Shown here: positions 9,280 through 18,634 of the stretch, piece after piece
How positions within the stretch are numbered: position 1 is the stretch's first letter
How the letters are laid out: every line of letters begins with the position of its first letter
NCBI GenBank assembly: GCA_000828835.1
Contig: AP014633.1
Coordinates: 3,844,001-3,908,000, forward strand
DNA length: 64,000 nt
Reading direction: 5' to 3'
Origin: Thioploca ingrica
GTDB taxonomy: Bacteria; Pseudomonadota; Gammaproteobacteria; Beggiatoales; Beggiatoaceae
Program-made: the position numbers and the translations under genes
The notes under the pieces: model-generated
What the model was told of the DNA's origin: nothing
What the model saw: only the letters and a program-made list of their open reading frames with translations
Database searches by the model: none

Positions 9280-9762
9280 TTAAACACCTTGTAATAATCT
9301 TTGTAGAGCCGATATCACCGTCTGCTCACGAATTCGAGTTCGATCACCAGAGAAATAGCTGCGGACCGCATAAGTGTTATTCGGAAAAGCATAAGCTGTC
9401 CATACGGTACCTACCGGTTTATCATAAGTCCCACCACTGGGTCCAGCGATACCACTAATAGCCACACCGACTTGTGCTCGACTGTGTGCGATAGCCCCTT
9501 TAACCATTTCCAATACGGCTTGTTCACTGACGGCACCATGTTGGTTTAAGGTTTCTGGTTTTACGCCTAATATTTCTTGTTTAGCCGCATTGGAATAAAC
9601 GACAAATCCGCGATCAAACCAGGCGGAACTCCCCGCAATTGAAGTGACCGCTTGTGCTACCCCACCCCCGGTACAAGATTCCGCCGTGACTAAATACCAA
9701 CCTTGTTGTTTTAAGCGAGCACCTAACTCAGCAGCAAAGTATTCTAATTCTAACTTGTTCAT
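9280..9762 (-). CDS. pncC: Nicotinamide-nucleotide amidohydrolase PncC (CinA C-terminal domain)
   Basis: A 160-residue stand-alone CinA C-terminal domain that deamidates NMN to nicotinate mononucleotide in the pyridine nucleotide salvage cycle. Family motifs: LVTAESCTGGGVAQAVTSIAG, WFDRGFVVYSNAAKQEILGV, GAVSEQAVLEMVKGA and VGVAISGIAGPSGGTYDKPVGTVW. In many gammaproteobacteria this gene lies near recA; here it heads a run with speA and trhP. It is divergent from the secreted protein gene starting at 9970, with a ~200-base AT-rich spacer that should hold both promoters. Confidence 0.94.
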   Translation of the reverse strand: MNKLELEYFAAELGARLKQQGWYLVTAESCTGGGVAQAVTSIAGSSAWFDRGFVVYSNAAKQEILGVKPETLNQHGAVSEQAVLEMVKGAIAHSRAQVGVAISGIAGPSGGTYDKPVGTVWTAYAFPNNTYAVRSYFSGDRTRIREQTVISALQRLLQGV

Positions 9763-9969
9763 GTTAAATAATCTTATGGTATATTGTTGTTAACTACCTT
9801 TTAATTAAAAAAAACATATCAAAACTTAACCGAAATTGCTGGGTTGAAACGGATAGAAGTCCCAACCGCTAGCTAAGATCAAATTCTCGTTCTAATATCA
9901 AAAGGGAGTTAGGTTATAATTCATTTTATTAATGGCCTAAATTGCTTGGCTGGAGGCAGCAACGGATTT

Positions 9970-11364
9970 ATGAAGATAATTGTTAAACTCATGTTACTAT
10001 TTGCCTTGCACTCTGTTTATGTGAGTGCCCAACTGGAAAGCGAGTTACCCGTTACCGGTCGATGGAAAATTATTAGCTATCGAATTAGTTCATCTGCAGA
10101 TAAAACTCAAGCCAAAAATTGGGTTGATAAACTCATTGAATTTACTCCACAAACTGCGTTGCTTTACGATGGTGATACTTACCCGGTATGTCCCCTATTT
10201 GAATACCAAGTAACCACCGAAAATGCGCAACAATTTTTTTTAAGTCATTATCAAATTGAACCCAATCAACTTGGCGTCATTCAAACCGAAGTTCAAGTGG
10301 TGACTATCGTTTGTAAAGCGCCTAATTGGCCGGCTGACAAATCCATATTTATCAAAGTAGCTGATGAACAAATGCTGAGTCAATGGAATGGAATAATATT
10401 TTATTTTTCTAAGCAAAAAGATCCAACTGATCCAACACCACTCGTCCAAACAACTAATTCAGATACTTTGCTAGTGACGCCACAAAGCGTTGGTTTAATC
10501 AATCCAGAAAGTGATTTTACCCAAGCAACGCTTATGGAAAATTTTCCAGATTATACCATAACTGAAGAGACCCAGACGCATGAAACCAGTCAAAGTACCG
10601 TAGCTCATTTTAAGTTGTCACGAGAAAACAAACTCTTATTAAAAGTATATCCGAATCTAGATACCCATAAAATTAAATCGATTAGTCTATTTGACCCTCG
10701 AGTACAAGTCCCTGGCAAGGCTAAATTGGGAATGACTTACACACAATTGTTTAAAGATCAAGAAGCTTTCATTGATTGTCAAGCCGGTACTACCCCAGCC
10801 AGAAGAAAACAAACGGTATGTTTTTTTAAAAATATTCCTACTATTCAGTATGTGTTTGAATATCAAGGGAGTAGCAACAATGGTTTGCTTTCACCGATTG
10901 AAATATTGAATCGTGCTAAATTGGTAGAATGGGTTTGGATAGCGTCCCAACCATTAGTACCCTCACCAGCGGAAAAAAAACGAGTCGAAGTCGAACCTGC
11001 TAATACTTCCTCGGAAACCGATGCTGCTGGGCCAATCGATGCTAAAACCGCCTTAGCTATTCAAAATCAACGGTTACAAGAGCTAAGTCATCAGTTCAGT
11101 GAAGTAGTCAAGAAACAATTCCCAATATCGCCCGCTAAAGAGCAAGACCCATCCAACCCGGCTGACCAACCTCAATCATTAACTTATTTTACTCAATCCC
11201 AACAAACCTGGGAACAATACCGTAATGATAATTGTCAGTGGTATTCTTCTTTGGAACCCGATGAAACCCAACAAGCTTTAAAAAATTCTACTTGTTTAGA
11301 ACAAATGGCTCGTGACCGTACTGATGAAATAGAACAACTTTTAAAGCAATTACCAACCCGATAA
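9970..11364 (+). CDS. Secreted DUF1131-like protein with LprI-like C-terminal domain
   Basis: A 464-residue exported protein. The ATG at 9970 begins a clean signal peptide (MKIIVKLMLLFALHSVYVSA) and follows GGAGG by 13 bases, so it is preferred to the TTG at 9946. Residues ~25-150 are a lipocalin-like small domain (VTGRWKIISYRI...FTPQTALLYDG). Residues ~165-330 match the DUF1131 pattern (SVGLINPESDFTQATLMENF, TVAHFKLSRENKLLLKVYP, AKLGMTYTQLF, IQYVFEYQG). A Pro/Ala linker leads to a C-terminal ~70-residue segment like the lysozyme-inhibitor LprI / DUF1311 domain (QQTWEQYRNDNCQWYSSLEP, TCLEQMARDRTDEIEQLL) with its two cysteines. An envelope-protection role is an inference. Confidence 0.7.
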   Translation: MKIIVKLMLLFALHSVYVSAQLESELPVTGRWKIISYRISSSADKTQAKNWVDKLIEFTPQTALLYDGDTYPVCPLFEYQVTTENAQQFFLSHYQIEPNQLGVIQTEVQVVTIVCKAPNWPADKSIFIKVADEQMLSQWNGIIFYFSKQKDPTDPTPLVQTTNSDTLLVTPQSVGLINPESDFTQATLMENFPDYTITEETQTHETSQSTVAHFKLSRENKLLLKVYPNLDTHKIKSISLFDPRVQVPGKAKLGMTYTQLFKDQEAFIDCQAGTTPARRKQTVCFFKNIPTIQYVFEYQGSSNNGLLSPIEILNRAKLVEWVWIASQPLVPSPAEKKRVEVEPANTSSETDAAGPIDAKTALAIQNQRLQELSHQFSEVVKKQFPISPAKEQDPSNPADQPQSLTYFTQSQQTWEQYRNDNCQWYSSLEPDETQQALKNSTCLEQMARDRTDEIEQLLKQLPTR

Positions 11365-11465
11365 CTGAATTTTTTTGCGGTACTTTTACCCACAATAGCC
11401 ACAAGTAAAGTGTAGAAAGTACAATAAAGCAAAGCATTGCACACCCCATTTCAAATAGGATGAAT

Positions 11466-11493
11466 GGTGAGCAACGACCAGCGGTTGCCCACC
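11466..11493. repeat. Small imperfect palindrome upstream of 11512
   Basis: The arms ggtgagcaac and gttgcccacc pair with one mismatch around an 8-base loop. It lies immediately before the gene start at 11512 and belongs to the gtgggca-type small repeats also seen near 3047. Confidence 0.45.
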
Positions 11494-11511
11494 CTATCCG
11501 AGGAAACCACT

Positions 11512-12105
11512 ATGTCATACAGTGAGTTTACATTTACACAATTAAATCAAGTATTCAACTTAACTATTAAAGAAAATCTACACCGATTTCCAGAACAAAC
11601 GGTAGAAATAGACCCTTTTTTTAAACAGTACCTTAGCAATAATATTCCCTTAGCATCAGCTATTGGGACAGAAAAAGCTAAATCAGAAATGATTATTGCT
11701 CCCATACTGATTGAAGTAAGAAGAATTTTAGGTAACAAAATTAGCTTATTTTCAGGTATTGATTTCAATGTGGATACTGACAAAGGACTGAATGGTTTTT
11801 GTGATTTTCTGATTAGCCGTTCACCACAACAGTTATATGTTAGTTCCCCAGTTATGGTATTGGTAGAAGCTAAGAACGATAACCTGAAAAGTGGATTAGC
11901 CCAATGTATTGCTGAAATGGTCGCCGCAAACTTATTTAATAAACAAGCACAAAATCAAGTTGCTTATATTTATGGCGTGGTCACGACCGGTAATCAATGG
12001 TTATTTATGCAATTACAAGATAATCTAGTTGAAATAGATTTAAACGAATACTATATCAACGAACCGGAAAAAATCATTGGTATTTTAATCGCTTGCCTTT
12101 CTTAA
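11512..12105 (+). CDS. PD-(D/E)XK-fold-like hypothetical protein
   Basis: A 197-residue cytoplasmic protein. The ATG at 11512 follows GAGGAAACCAC and is preferred to the GTG at 11464, whose first 16 codons would overlap a small palindrome. It shows a nuclease-type core: [20 protein letters not shown] (the acidic residue of GFCDF) followed by [12 protein letters not shown], an ExK hairpin of the PD-(D/E)XK superfamily, then [16 protein letters not shown]. This is the first of three consecutive small genes (also 12125 and 12695), each with a similar E-A/I-K or Uma2 core. It could be a restriction-type or regulatory nuclease-fold protein; activity is not established. Confidence 0.6.
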   Translation: MSYSEFTFTQLNQVFNLTIKENLHRFPEQTVEIDPFFKQYLSNNIPLASAIGTEKAKSEMIIAPILIEVRRILGNKISLFSGIDFNVDTDKGLNGFCDFLISRSPQQLYVSSPVMVLVEAKNDNLKSGLAQCIAEMVAANLFNKQAQNQVAYIYGVVTTGNQWLFMQLQDNLVEIDLNEYYINEPEKIIGILIACLS

Positions 12106-12124
12106 CTTCAAGGAGAAATAGGAC

Positions 12125-12664
12125 ATGAGTGACGCCGATACCCGTGTGACTGATTCAACTGATAATGAAACCGAGAACATTGAAATAGGGTCTCAAAATC
12201 ATAGCATTCTTCAAGCGCGCTTGGCGGGTTTATTTTTGGCGGATGACAGATACACCGTAGCGACTGAACTCAGTTTAGACGTGCAAGGTAAAGATATAAG
12301 TTCTTTTTTTAAAGAATCTAAGAATGAATTAAAACCAGATATTTGCTTATATCCGATTGATTCAGATTTTGATTTGATTGATACCCGTGAAAGAGATGAT
12401 ATTTTAAGACGCGCAGAAATGCCCTGCTTGGTGATTGAAATACTATCACCTACCGATAAAATCGCAATAACAGTAGCAAAAATACGTGCTTACTTAAAAT
12501 TAGGTGTTAAATCCTGTTGGCTGGTGTTTCCGGATCTCAAAGCTATCGCCATCTACTCTGCCGGTAACGATATCCAAACCTTTGATATGCAACATACTGA
12601 GATAGTTGATAAAATCTTAGATATTCATTTGTCCATGCCAAGAATTTTTGCCACCAAAACTTGA
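12125..12664 (+). CDS. Uma2-family putative endonuclease-fold protein
   Basis: A 179-residue protein of the Uma2 (DUF820) family, a PD-(D/E)XK-like fold abundant in cyanobacteria and large sulfur bacteria. Visible family elements: SILQARLAGLFLADD near the N-terminus, LKPDICLYP as the acidic strand, MPCLVIEILSPTDKIAI as the core (V)IEILSP motif, then KIRAYLKLGVKSCWLVFPDLKAIAIYSAG. It follows the 11512 gene by 19 bases with AAGGAGA before the ATG, so the two are probably co-transcribed. The biological role of the family is unknown. It differs clearly from the other Uma2 copies of the window. Confidence 0.78.
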   Translation: MSDADTRVTDSTDNETENIEIGSQNHSILQARLAGLFLADDRYTVATELSLDVQGKDISSFFKESKNELKPDICLYPIDSDFDLIDTRERDDILRRAEMPCLVIEILSPTDKIAITVAKIRAYLKLGVKSCWLVFPDLKAIAIYSAGNDIQTFDMQHTEIVDKILDIHLSMPRIFATKT

Positions 12665-12694
12665 AACCATTAAAAAATATTTTAATCGTCATTT

Positions 12695-13363
12695 ATGGAA
12701 AAATTAACATTCTCAAATCTTTCTTTATCAAGTTTGAAACGATGGATTAACCTCTACGAATATGGCATCGCTGAGTATGATTGGCTAAAAGTGGATTCAA
12801 TCCCACTGAGCGAGGATGAACAGCAACAGTTACAGTACCTTAAACTACGGTTACAACATTCTCGAATGCTGCTAATGAATGAAGCAACCATTTGGTCCAG
12901 AGGTATTTATCCGTTGTTATTTCTAGTCGAACAAGGTCAGATTCAGGCTTGGTCAGGCGTTGCTTTACAAGCCACCTACCCTCAATTTGAGTTGGAAGGA
13001 ATTGCCGATGGGGTATTAGGCAAATGTGTGTCTGGCTTTATCGAAGCACCCTTTTTAATTGTAGTGGAAGCAAAACGCGGACTAGAAGCAGTTAATCCGG
13101 TTTATCAATTGTATGGACAACTACTAGCGGCAGCTCATCTCAACTGGGAGAATAACTCAAACGACCCCCAGGAAATTTTTGGTTGTTATACGGTGGCCGA
13201 TATTTGGACTTTTATCCGTGCGGAAGTAGCCGAAATGACTGCGGACCGGACTACCTTACGAGTTGAGTCTTCTAGAGAATATCCTGAACAAGCGGAAGCA
13301 GCCACTATTGTCAAGATACTCAAAGGAATTGTGGCTAGATATCTTGCTCTCACTACTTCCTAA
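12695..13363 (+). CDS. PD-(D/E)XK-fold-like hypothetical protein
   Basis: A 222-residue cytoplasmic protein without a signal peptide. A nuclease-type core is visible at roughly residues 90-150: FELEGIADGVLGKC (candidate Asp of the first strand), FLIVVEAKRGLEAVNPVYQL (ExK hairpin), then QLYGQLLAAAHLNWEN, a helix with Gln as in many PD-(D/E)XK enzymes. The N-terminal ~80 residues are helical and unassigned. It is 30 bases after the Uma2 gene and closes a three-gene run of nuclease-fold-like proteins. Catalysis and target are unknown. Confidence 0.6.
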   Translation: MEKLTFSNLSLSSLKRWINLYEYGIAEYDWLKVDSIPLSEDEQQQLQYLKLRLQHSRMLLMNEATIWSRGIYPLLFLVEQGQIQAWSGVALQATYPQFELEGIADGVLGKCVSGFIEAPFLIVVEAKRGLEAVNPVYQLYGQLLAAAHLNWENNSNDPQEIFGCYTVADIWTFIRAEVAEMTADRTTLRVESSREYPEQAEAATIVKILKGIVARYLALTTS

Positions 13364-13547
13364 TTTAACAAATTGTTTTTGATATTGCGTACTCATCCAG
13401 GGTACGCTAATAATAACGCCTCAGATTAGTCGTTTTGGCGTGCGGTCTGAAAATGTAATTGTTTTGTAGCAGTCTGTTATACAATGGTTACACTTTCATT
13501 ATCAGTTTCAATCTCTTCTTTACCAACCACATGAAGGAGTGCGCGTA

Positions 13548-15968
13548 ATGGCTATACTGCTCACAGACGTGCAAACGTCCATTCAACAAACCCGTCAACA
13601 ACACGCAACCGAATTAGAAGCCATTGCCTGTTATCGGCGCGCGGCAAATTACTTGGCAGCAGCCCAAATTTACTTAAAAGACAATGTATTACTGCGTGAA
13701 CCCTTAAAACCTGAACATATCAAAGACCGTTTATTGGGACATTGGGGCACTTGTCCGGGCATTAATTTAGTTTACGCTCATGCCAACAGTTTAATTCGCC
13801 GTCACGATGTCAATATGTTTTTAGTCACCGGCCCAGGACACGGCGCACCTGCCAATCTGGCTAATTTGTACCTAGAAGGAACGTTACATGAGTTCTACCC
13901 GGAAATGACTTTAGATGGTGCTGGTATTTACCAATTTATCAAGAGTTTTTCCTGGCCGGGCGGCTTTCCTTCTCATTTATACCCGGGTACCCCAGGCACC
14001 ATTCATGAAGGCGGCGAATTAGGCTATGCGCTGGCAACCGCATTTGGTGCAGTGATGGATAACCCCGATTTAATCGTTACCTGTATCGTAGGCGATGGCG
14101 AAGCAGAAACCGGCCCCACCGCCACGGCTTGGCACAGCTATAAATACATTGATCCCGCTGAATCTGGGGCAGTGATTCCCATTCTGCATGCCAATGGTTA
14201 CAAAATTTCTAGTGTCACGATTTACGGTGCCATGAGTGATGAAGAATTATCTCACTTATTCACCGGTTACGGCTATCAAGTGCGAATTGTGCAAGACGCT
14301 GATTTAGATGCAGATATGTACGATGCCTTGGAATGGGCTTATCAACAAATTATTTATATTCAACAAGCTGCACGGGCGGGTAAACGCATTGCACAACCGC
14401 GGTTTCCTATGCTGATTTTACGTTCGTTAAAAGGCTGGACAGGAATTAAAGAAATCAATGGCAAACCGATTGAAGGCTCTTTTCGTTCTCATCAAGTTCC
14501 AACCAAAGAAGCGAAAACGCATCCTGACCTATTGAAATTATTAGAAGAATGGTTGCGCTCTTATCGCCTTGAAGAATTGTTTGATGTGCAAGGTTGTCCC
14601 ATTCCCGCCGTGTTAGAACAATGTCCACAAGGGCATCGCCGGATGGGATGTAATCGACATGCCTTTGGTGGTAAGGTGCGTAAAGATTTGGATTTACCTG
14701 ATATTTTCAAGTTTGCGGTGCCCGTAGAACGGAGTAGTAAATCCGATGAAAACCAGCGCGGTAAGGAAATTGTCAGTAACGTCGGTGAATTAGGTCAATA
14801 CATGCGAGCGGTGGTAGAAAATAATGCTAAAACCTTCCGTATTTTCAGTCCTGACGAATTGGAATCGAACCTGCTGACTGACGTATTTCAAGTGACACAC
14901 CGCAATTTCCAATGGCCCACTCAACCGCATGATACCTACATGGGTATAGAAGGGGGCCGGGTCTTAGAAATTCTCAGTGAGCATACATGCCAAGGCTGGT
15001 TACAAGGCTATTTGCTGACTGGCCGACATGGCTTGTTTCCTTCTTATGAAGCCTTTTTGGGCATTGTCACCACCATGATGGATCAGTACGCAAAATTTAT
15101 TCAATTTTCTAAAGAATACGCGTGGCGATTGCCGGTGGCTTCTTTGAATTACTTAGAAACTTCCACATTATGGCGACAGGAACACAATGGTTTTTCCCAC
15201 CAAAATCCAGGGTTTATCAATAGCGTTTTAGACCAACAAGCCATGTCAGCCCGTGTTTATTTGCCGCCAGATGCCAATTGTTTAATCAGTACCATTGACC
15301 ATTGTTTACAAAGCAAAGGTTACATCAACTTAGTGATTGCCAATAAGAATCCGTTACCGCAATGGTTATCGATGCCGGAAGCCATTGCGCATTGTCGAGC
15401 GGGTGCTTCAGTATGGCGGTGGGCGAGCACAGATGACGGAGTTAATCCTGATGTGGTATTGGTGGGAATTGGTGATGTACCTACTGTCGAAGTATTGGCG
15501 GCAGCTCACACATTGCAAGCAGAAATGCCTGAATTGCGTGTACGCGTGGTGAACGTCACTGACTTACTGATATTAGAAGAAAAAACCACACATCCGCATG
15601 GTTTAGATGCTGACATGTTTGAAGCGTTATTTACGGTTGACCGGCCGGTGATTGTGAATTTTCATGGTTATCCATCTGTTCCTAAACAATTACTGTTTGG
15701 ACGGCCGCAAAGTCGGCGATTTCTCATCAATGGTTATCGAGAAGAAGGAACCACGACTACACCGTTTGATATGTTAGTACGCAATAAAACCAGTCGTTTT
15801 CATCTCATCATGCAAGCCATTCGATTAGCGGCACGGGTCAATCCACAGGTCGCGGCACATGCCAACGAGAAAGTCAGTCATTATGAATATGTGTTAGCAC
15901 AACATCGGGAGTTTATTAGAGAGAAAGGCACTGACCCGGCGGAAATTACTGATTGGCATTGGAGTTAA
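13548..15968 (+). CDS. xfp: Phosphoketolase (xylulose-5-phosphate/fructose-6-phosphate)
   Basis: An 806-residue TPP-dependent cytoplasmic enzyme that splits xylulose-5-P or fructose-6-P with phosphate to acetyl-P plus glyceraldehyde-3-P or erythrose-4-P. The ATG at 13548 is chosen over the GTG at 13539 because AAGGAG (13534-13539) lies 8 bases before it. Motifs: HWGTCPGINLVYAHANSL, VTGPGHGAPANLANLYLEG, the TPP motif GDGEAETGPTATAWHSYK, HGLFPSYEAFLGIVTTMMDQ and the late NFHGYPS. Full family length. No acetate kinase or phosphotransacetylase lies next to it. It is flanked by unrelated genes and seems monocistronic. Confidence 0.97.
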   Translation: MAILLTDVQTSIQQTRQQHATELEAIACYRRAANYLAAAQIYLKDNVLLREPLKPEHIKDRLLGHWGTCPGINLVYAHANSLIRRHDVNMFLVTGPGHGAPANLANLYLEGTLHEFYPEMTLDGAGIYQFIKSFSWPGGFPSHLYPGTPGTIHEGGELGYALATAFGAVMDNPDLIVTCIVGDGEAETGPTATAWHSYKYIDPAESGAVIPILHANGYKISSVTIYGAMSDEELSHLFTGYGYQVRIVQDADLDADMYDALEWAYQQIIYIQQAARAGKRIAQPRFPMLILRSLKGWTGIKEINGKPIEGSFRSHQVPTKEAKTHPDLLKLLEEWLRSYRLEELFDVQGCPIPAVLEQCPQGHRRMGCNRHAFGGKVRKDLDLPDIFKFAVPVERSSKSDENQRGKEIVSNVGELGQYMRAVVENNAKTFRIFSPDELESNLLTDVFQVTHRNFQWPTQPHDTYMGIEGGRVLEILSEHTCQGWLQGYLLTGRHGLFPSYEAFLGIVTTMMDQYAKFIQFSKEYAWRLPVASLNYLETSTLWRQEHNGFSHQNPGFINSVLDQQAMSARVYLPPDANCLISTIDHCLQSKGYINLVIANKNPLPQWLSMPEAIAHCRAGASVWRWASTDDGVNPDVVLVGIGDVPTVEVLAAAHTLQAEMPELRVRVVNVTDLLILEEKTTHPHGLDADMFEALFTVDRPVIVNFHGYPSVPKQLLFGRPQSRRFLINGYREEGTTTTPFDMLVRNKTSRFHLIMQAIRLAARVNPQVAAHANEKVSHYEYVLAQHREFIREKGTDPAEITDWHWS

Positions 15969-16104
15969 GTTGTTAAAACTGGATTGAATAATTGTTAGAT
16001 AAAGACTTTTTCCTTCCAGATAACGTATAATAGTCAGTAATCTAATGAATACAAAGCAGTATACCGGTTATACATTGATGAGAATGAAGCTTGCATAAAT
16101 CTTA

Positions 16105-16767
16105 ATGAATTTTTCTCTAGTACTTATACCACCGACGGCATTATGGGTCGGACATCTGTTATATCTATTTATTCTTGGATTAGCTATCCAAAAAGCGCCT
16201 TGGTATCACTGGAAAGAGGCTAAAGATATCCACGTGTTGCTGGGAAGTTGGGTATTTCTTTGGCTGATTTGGCATATGAGGGCGGGGGTAACACCGGGTA
16301 TGGAATTTCACTTATTATTGGTCACCACTTTGACCTTAATGTTTGGTTGGCCATTTGCCATTTTAGGTACCAGTGTTGCCCAATTAGGCTTAACCCTAGA
16401 AGGACAAGCAGAGTGGGCTACTTTTTCACTCAATACCTTATGTAATGGGATTATTCCAATTGGAGTGACTTATGGCATCTATTGGCTAGTTTATTGGTGG
16501 TTGCCCAAACACTTTTTTGTTTATATCTACATCACTGCCTTTGCCGGAAGTGCACTCGCTTTGTTAGCCAGTCGATTGATTGGAATGGGTATTTTATTAA
16601 TGAGTGGTCATTATGATCCTAATCAATTAAGTGAAGAATCTTGGTTTATTGTGGTGATGCTGTTTCCGGAAGCTTTTATCAATGGTTTATTAATGACTGT
16701 GTTAGTGGTATATCGTCCAGAGTGGGTGAGTAGTTTTAGTGACCAACGTTACTTACATGGCAAATAA
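16105..16767 (+). CDS. CbiM/NikM-like energy-coupling factor permease
   Basis: A 220-residue integral membrane protein with about six or seven hydrophobic segments. The pattern resembles substrate-binding S components of cobalt/nickel ECF transporters: FPFAILGTSVAQLGL-like (here WPFAILGTSVAQLGLTLEG), FSLNTLCNGIIPIGVTYGIYW, and the late FPEAFINGLLMTVLVVYRPEW, the last being a strong CbiM-family hallmark. The N-terminal metal-binding His start (M-H-I) of true CbiM is absent: the protein begins MNFSLVLIPPTALW. No CbiN, CbiQ or CbiO gene is adjacent, so it is an orphan and metal transport is uncertain. Confidence 0.72.
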   Translation: MNFSLVLIPPTALWVGHLLYLFILGLAIQKAPWYHWKEAKDIHVLLGSWVFLWLIWHMRAGVTPGMEFHLLLVTTLTLMFGWPFAILGTSVAQLGLTLEGQAEWATFSLNTLCNGIIPIGVTYGIYWLVYWWLPKHFFVYIYITAFAGSALALLASRLIGMGILLMSGHYDPNQLSEESWFIVVMLFPEAFINGLLMTVLVVYRPEWVSSFSDQRYLHGK

Positions 16768-16851
16768 CTAAGCAACCTGAGTTAGTTGAAAAGATTAGCC
16801 TGTCATCCGCTCAAGGCAAAATCTAATATTTTTTCGATTAAATCCCCCCGC

Positions 16852-16870
16852 CCCCCTTTGTCAAAGGGGG
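16852..16870. terminator. Hairpin ccccctttgtcaaaggggg between convergent genes
   Basis: Eight-base arms with a 3-base loop, lying between the convergent permease and glycosyltransferase genes. The word CCCCCTTTG..CAAAGGGGG and the nearby cttaacttaatggcagt (16882-16898) recur in the dispersed elements at 20979 and 52389, so this is probably a repeat remnant that may also terminate transcription. Confidence 0.4.
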
Positions 16871-16904
16871 AGGTTATGGCTTGCTTAACTTAATGGCAGT
16901 AATT

Positions 16905-17729
16905 CTACGCGAGGTTTGACTTTGCTGCAGATTTAGTTTTAGCAGCCGCTTTCCTAAATTCCTTGATATATAGAATGAATAAGAACACACCTCCTAATAA
17001 ATACCTTTTCCACATTCTTCTGGGTTCTAGCCATACTCGGTGCAGCCATTCTAGCCCTATTTTTTGTAGAAAACGAGGTGCTCTTTTCTTGATACCGACA
17101 TAAAACTCAGCCGAAGCACCTAAAAGTAAAAAGAGCGGTGAATCTACCTGTTCCGCTTGCAATTTAGCATGAAGCGCTAATCCCAGTAATTCTTGTTTAG
17201 GAAAACCAACGCCAATAATCACATACTTTGGTTTGAATTTTTTAATAATATCCAAATTATCGGTACATATTTTATCAAATTCAACACTATCTAACTGAAA
17301 AAAGGGCGGCGTATAATAAACAATATTCTCGTAATTTTGTTTTAGTTTTATTCCTACCCGCTCTTCACTGACAATCACTAAAATTTTTTCTTGTTTTTGT
17401 TTAGCACGTTGCCATAACAAAGGAAATAAATCACTTCCGGTTAAGCGAGCTTGTAATGGTTTACGTACTAATAGGCTAAACAAAATAATAGACTCACCAT
17501 CGGGTAAAATAAACAAAGCTTGGCTCAATTGTTCCTTTAAAGTACGATTTTGTGGTTTATCTAATTTGATAATTTGATCGGCATTGGGGGTAACGACAAA
17601 AGGGAGTTTTTGATGATAATCTGGGTGGTTTTGATAATCCATGAGCTGCTCTAAAAAGGCTTCATGGTTACGAGCAGAAATGAAATCCAGATCAAACAGG
17701 TTAACTTTATAATACATGTTGTCTACCAC
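16905..17729 (-). CDS. WecG/TagA/CpsF-family glycosyltransferase
   Basis: A 274-residue glycosyltransferase of the GT26 family, which adds sugars such as ManNAc(A) to lipid-linked intermediates in surface polysaccharide synthesis. Motifs: FVVTPNADQIIKL (TPNxD), ALFILPDGESIILF (DGxxI), ARLTGSDLFPLLW (TG-D), and YVIIGVGFPKQELLGLAL (GxPKQE). The C-terminus (GLEWLHRVWLEPRRMWKRYL then a hydrophobic helix) is typical membrane association. It ends a minus-strand group with the epimerase (107 bases upstream) and the radical SAM gene. Acceptor and donor sugars cannot be read from sequence. Confidence 0.92.
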   Translation of the reverse strand: MVDNMYYKVNLFDLDFISARNHEAFLEQLMDYQNHPDYHQKLPFVVTPNADQIIKLDKPQNRTLKEQLSQALFILPDGESIILFSLLVRKPLQARLTGSDLFPLLWQRAKQKQEKILVIVSEERVGIKLKQNYENIVYYTPPFFQLDSVEFDKICTDNLDIIKKFKPKYVIIGVGFPKQELLGLALHAKLQAEQVDSPLFLLLGASAEFYVGIKKRAPRFLQKIGLEWLHRVWLEPRRMWKRYLLGGVFLFILYIKEFRKAAAKTKSAAKSNLA

Positions 17730-17835
17730 TCAGTTTTAATAGCTATAAATAAAAGCTTCTCTTCCTTGGTTCCATTGGCATATTGAAGCAAAAATTATGC
17801 TAATTTAACGTGTTATTATAATTATTATTACTTAA

Positions 17836-18615
17836 TCAATAAAACTGAAACGGTAAAATAATAACTTCGTCTGGTTTGGGTAAAGACTGATATTGTAATT
17901 GAGTATAGTTAATTGTACGTATTATTTTAGGAAGGAAAAACCAGTCAGGTAAAGTAGGTAGTGGAATGAGGAGAGTATTATATTGACGTGAAATATGTTT
18001 AGCCAATTTCCAAACCCGACAAGGCGTGTCACCCACGATGTTAAAAACCTTTTGCCGATTGTTATCTTGAATTAAATCAACGATTGTTTTAGCTAAGTTA
18101 TATATTAACACAGGTAGATGAAGATTGCCAGGGTAGAGCATTACTGTCACTAATTTATGTGCGATGTGTTTCTCTAATCGCTCAGCGTCACCCTTACCCT
18201 CCCAAGACCAAATCAAGCTTGGACGGATGATGATCGCTTTGGAACCCAACAAATTTTTTTCTGCTCGCCGCTTAGTGAGCGTATAACGATCCTGAAGACT
18301 GTTTACCACAACACTAATGGAACTGATGTGGATAAAAATACCCTTGGGATTAACCGAACGAAATATTAACTCGAATTGACTTGGAAACTCTGCATTAACA
18401 TATTCTTCTAACTCAGTTTGAGGATAACGACTCACGGCGGTATGAATAAGTACATCTAATTGTAAAAGTGTTAGTAATTGCTGAATATAAAGAGAATTTT
18501 TAATTTCTGGGGTACGAGGCAAAGTAATCCCAGTGACTTGATAGCCTCTTTTTTGGCTAGCCGTCGTAAGCGCTGTTCCTAAAAAACCGGTTATTCCGGT
18601 GATCCCGATTTGCAT
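17836..18615 (-). CDS. NAD(P)-dependent sugar epimerase/dehydratase (extended SDR)
   Basis: A 259-residue Rossmann protein. The nucleotide-binding motif is GITGITGFLGTALT (TGxxGFLG), and the catalytic pair is RYTLTKRRAE (YxxxK), preceded by HISSISVVV (the Ser). The protein is shorter than typical 300-350-residue epimerases, and the substrate-binding C-terminal part is reduced. It lies 19 bases after the radical SAM gene and upstream of the WecG-like transferase, so a role in making or modifying a nucleotide sugar for surface glycan is likely. The exact reaction is not determinable here. Confidence 0.85.
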   Translation of the reverse strand: MQIGITGITGFLGTALTTASQKRGYQVTGITLPRTPEIKNSLYIQQLLTLLQLDVLIHTAVSRYPQTELEEYVNAEFPSQFELIFRSVNPKGIFIHISSISVVVNSLQDRYTLTKRRAEKNLLGSKAIIIRPSLIWSWEGKGDAERLEKHIAHKLVTVMLYPGNLHLPVLIYNLAKTIVDLIQDNNRQKVFNIVGDTPCRVWKLAKHISRQYNTLLIPLPTLPDWFFLPKIIRTINYTQLQYQSLPKPDEVIILPFQFY

Positions 18616-18634
18616 AACACGGGTGAATTAAGTA

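Noticed and set aside
13364-13547. Riboswitch or small RNA upstream of phosphoketolase
   Set aside because: No conserved riboswitch core or strong terminator could be found in the leader.
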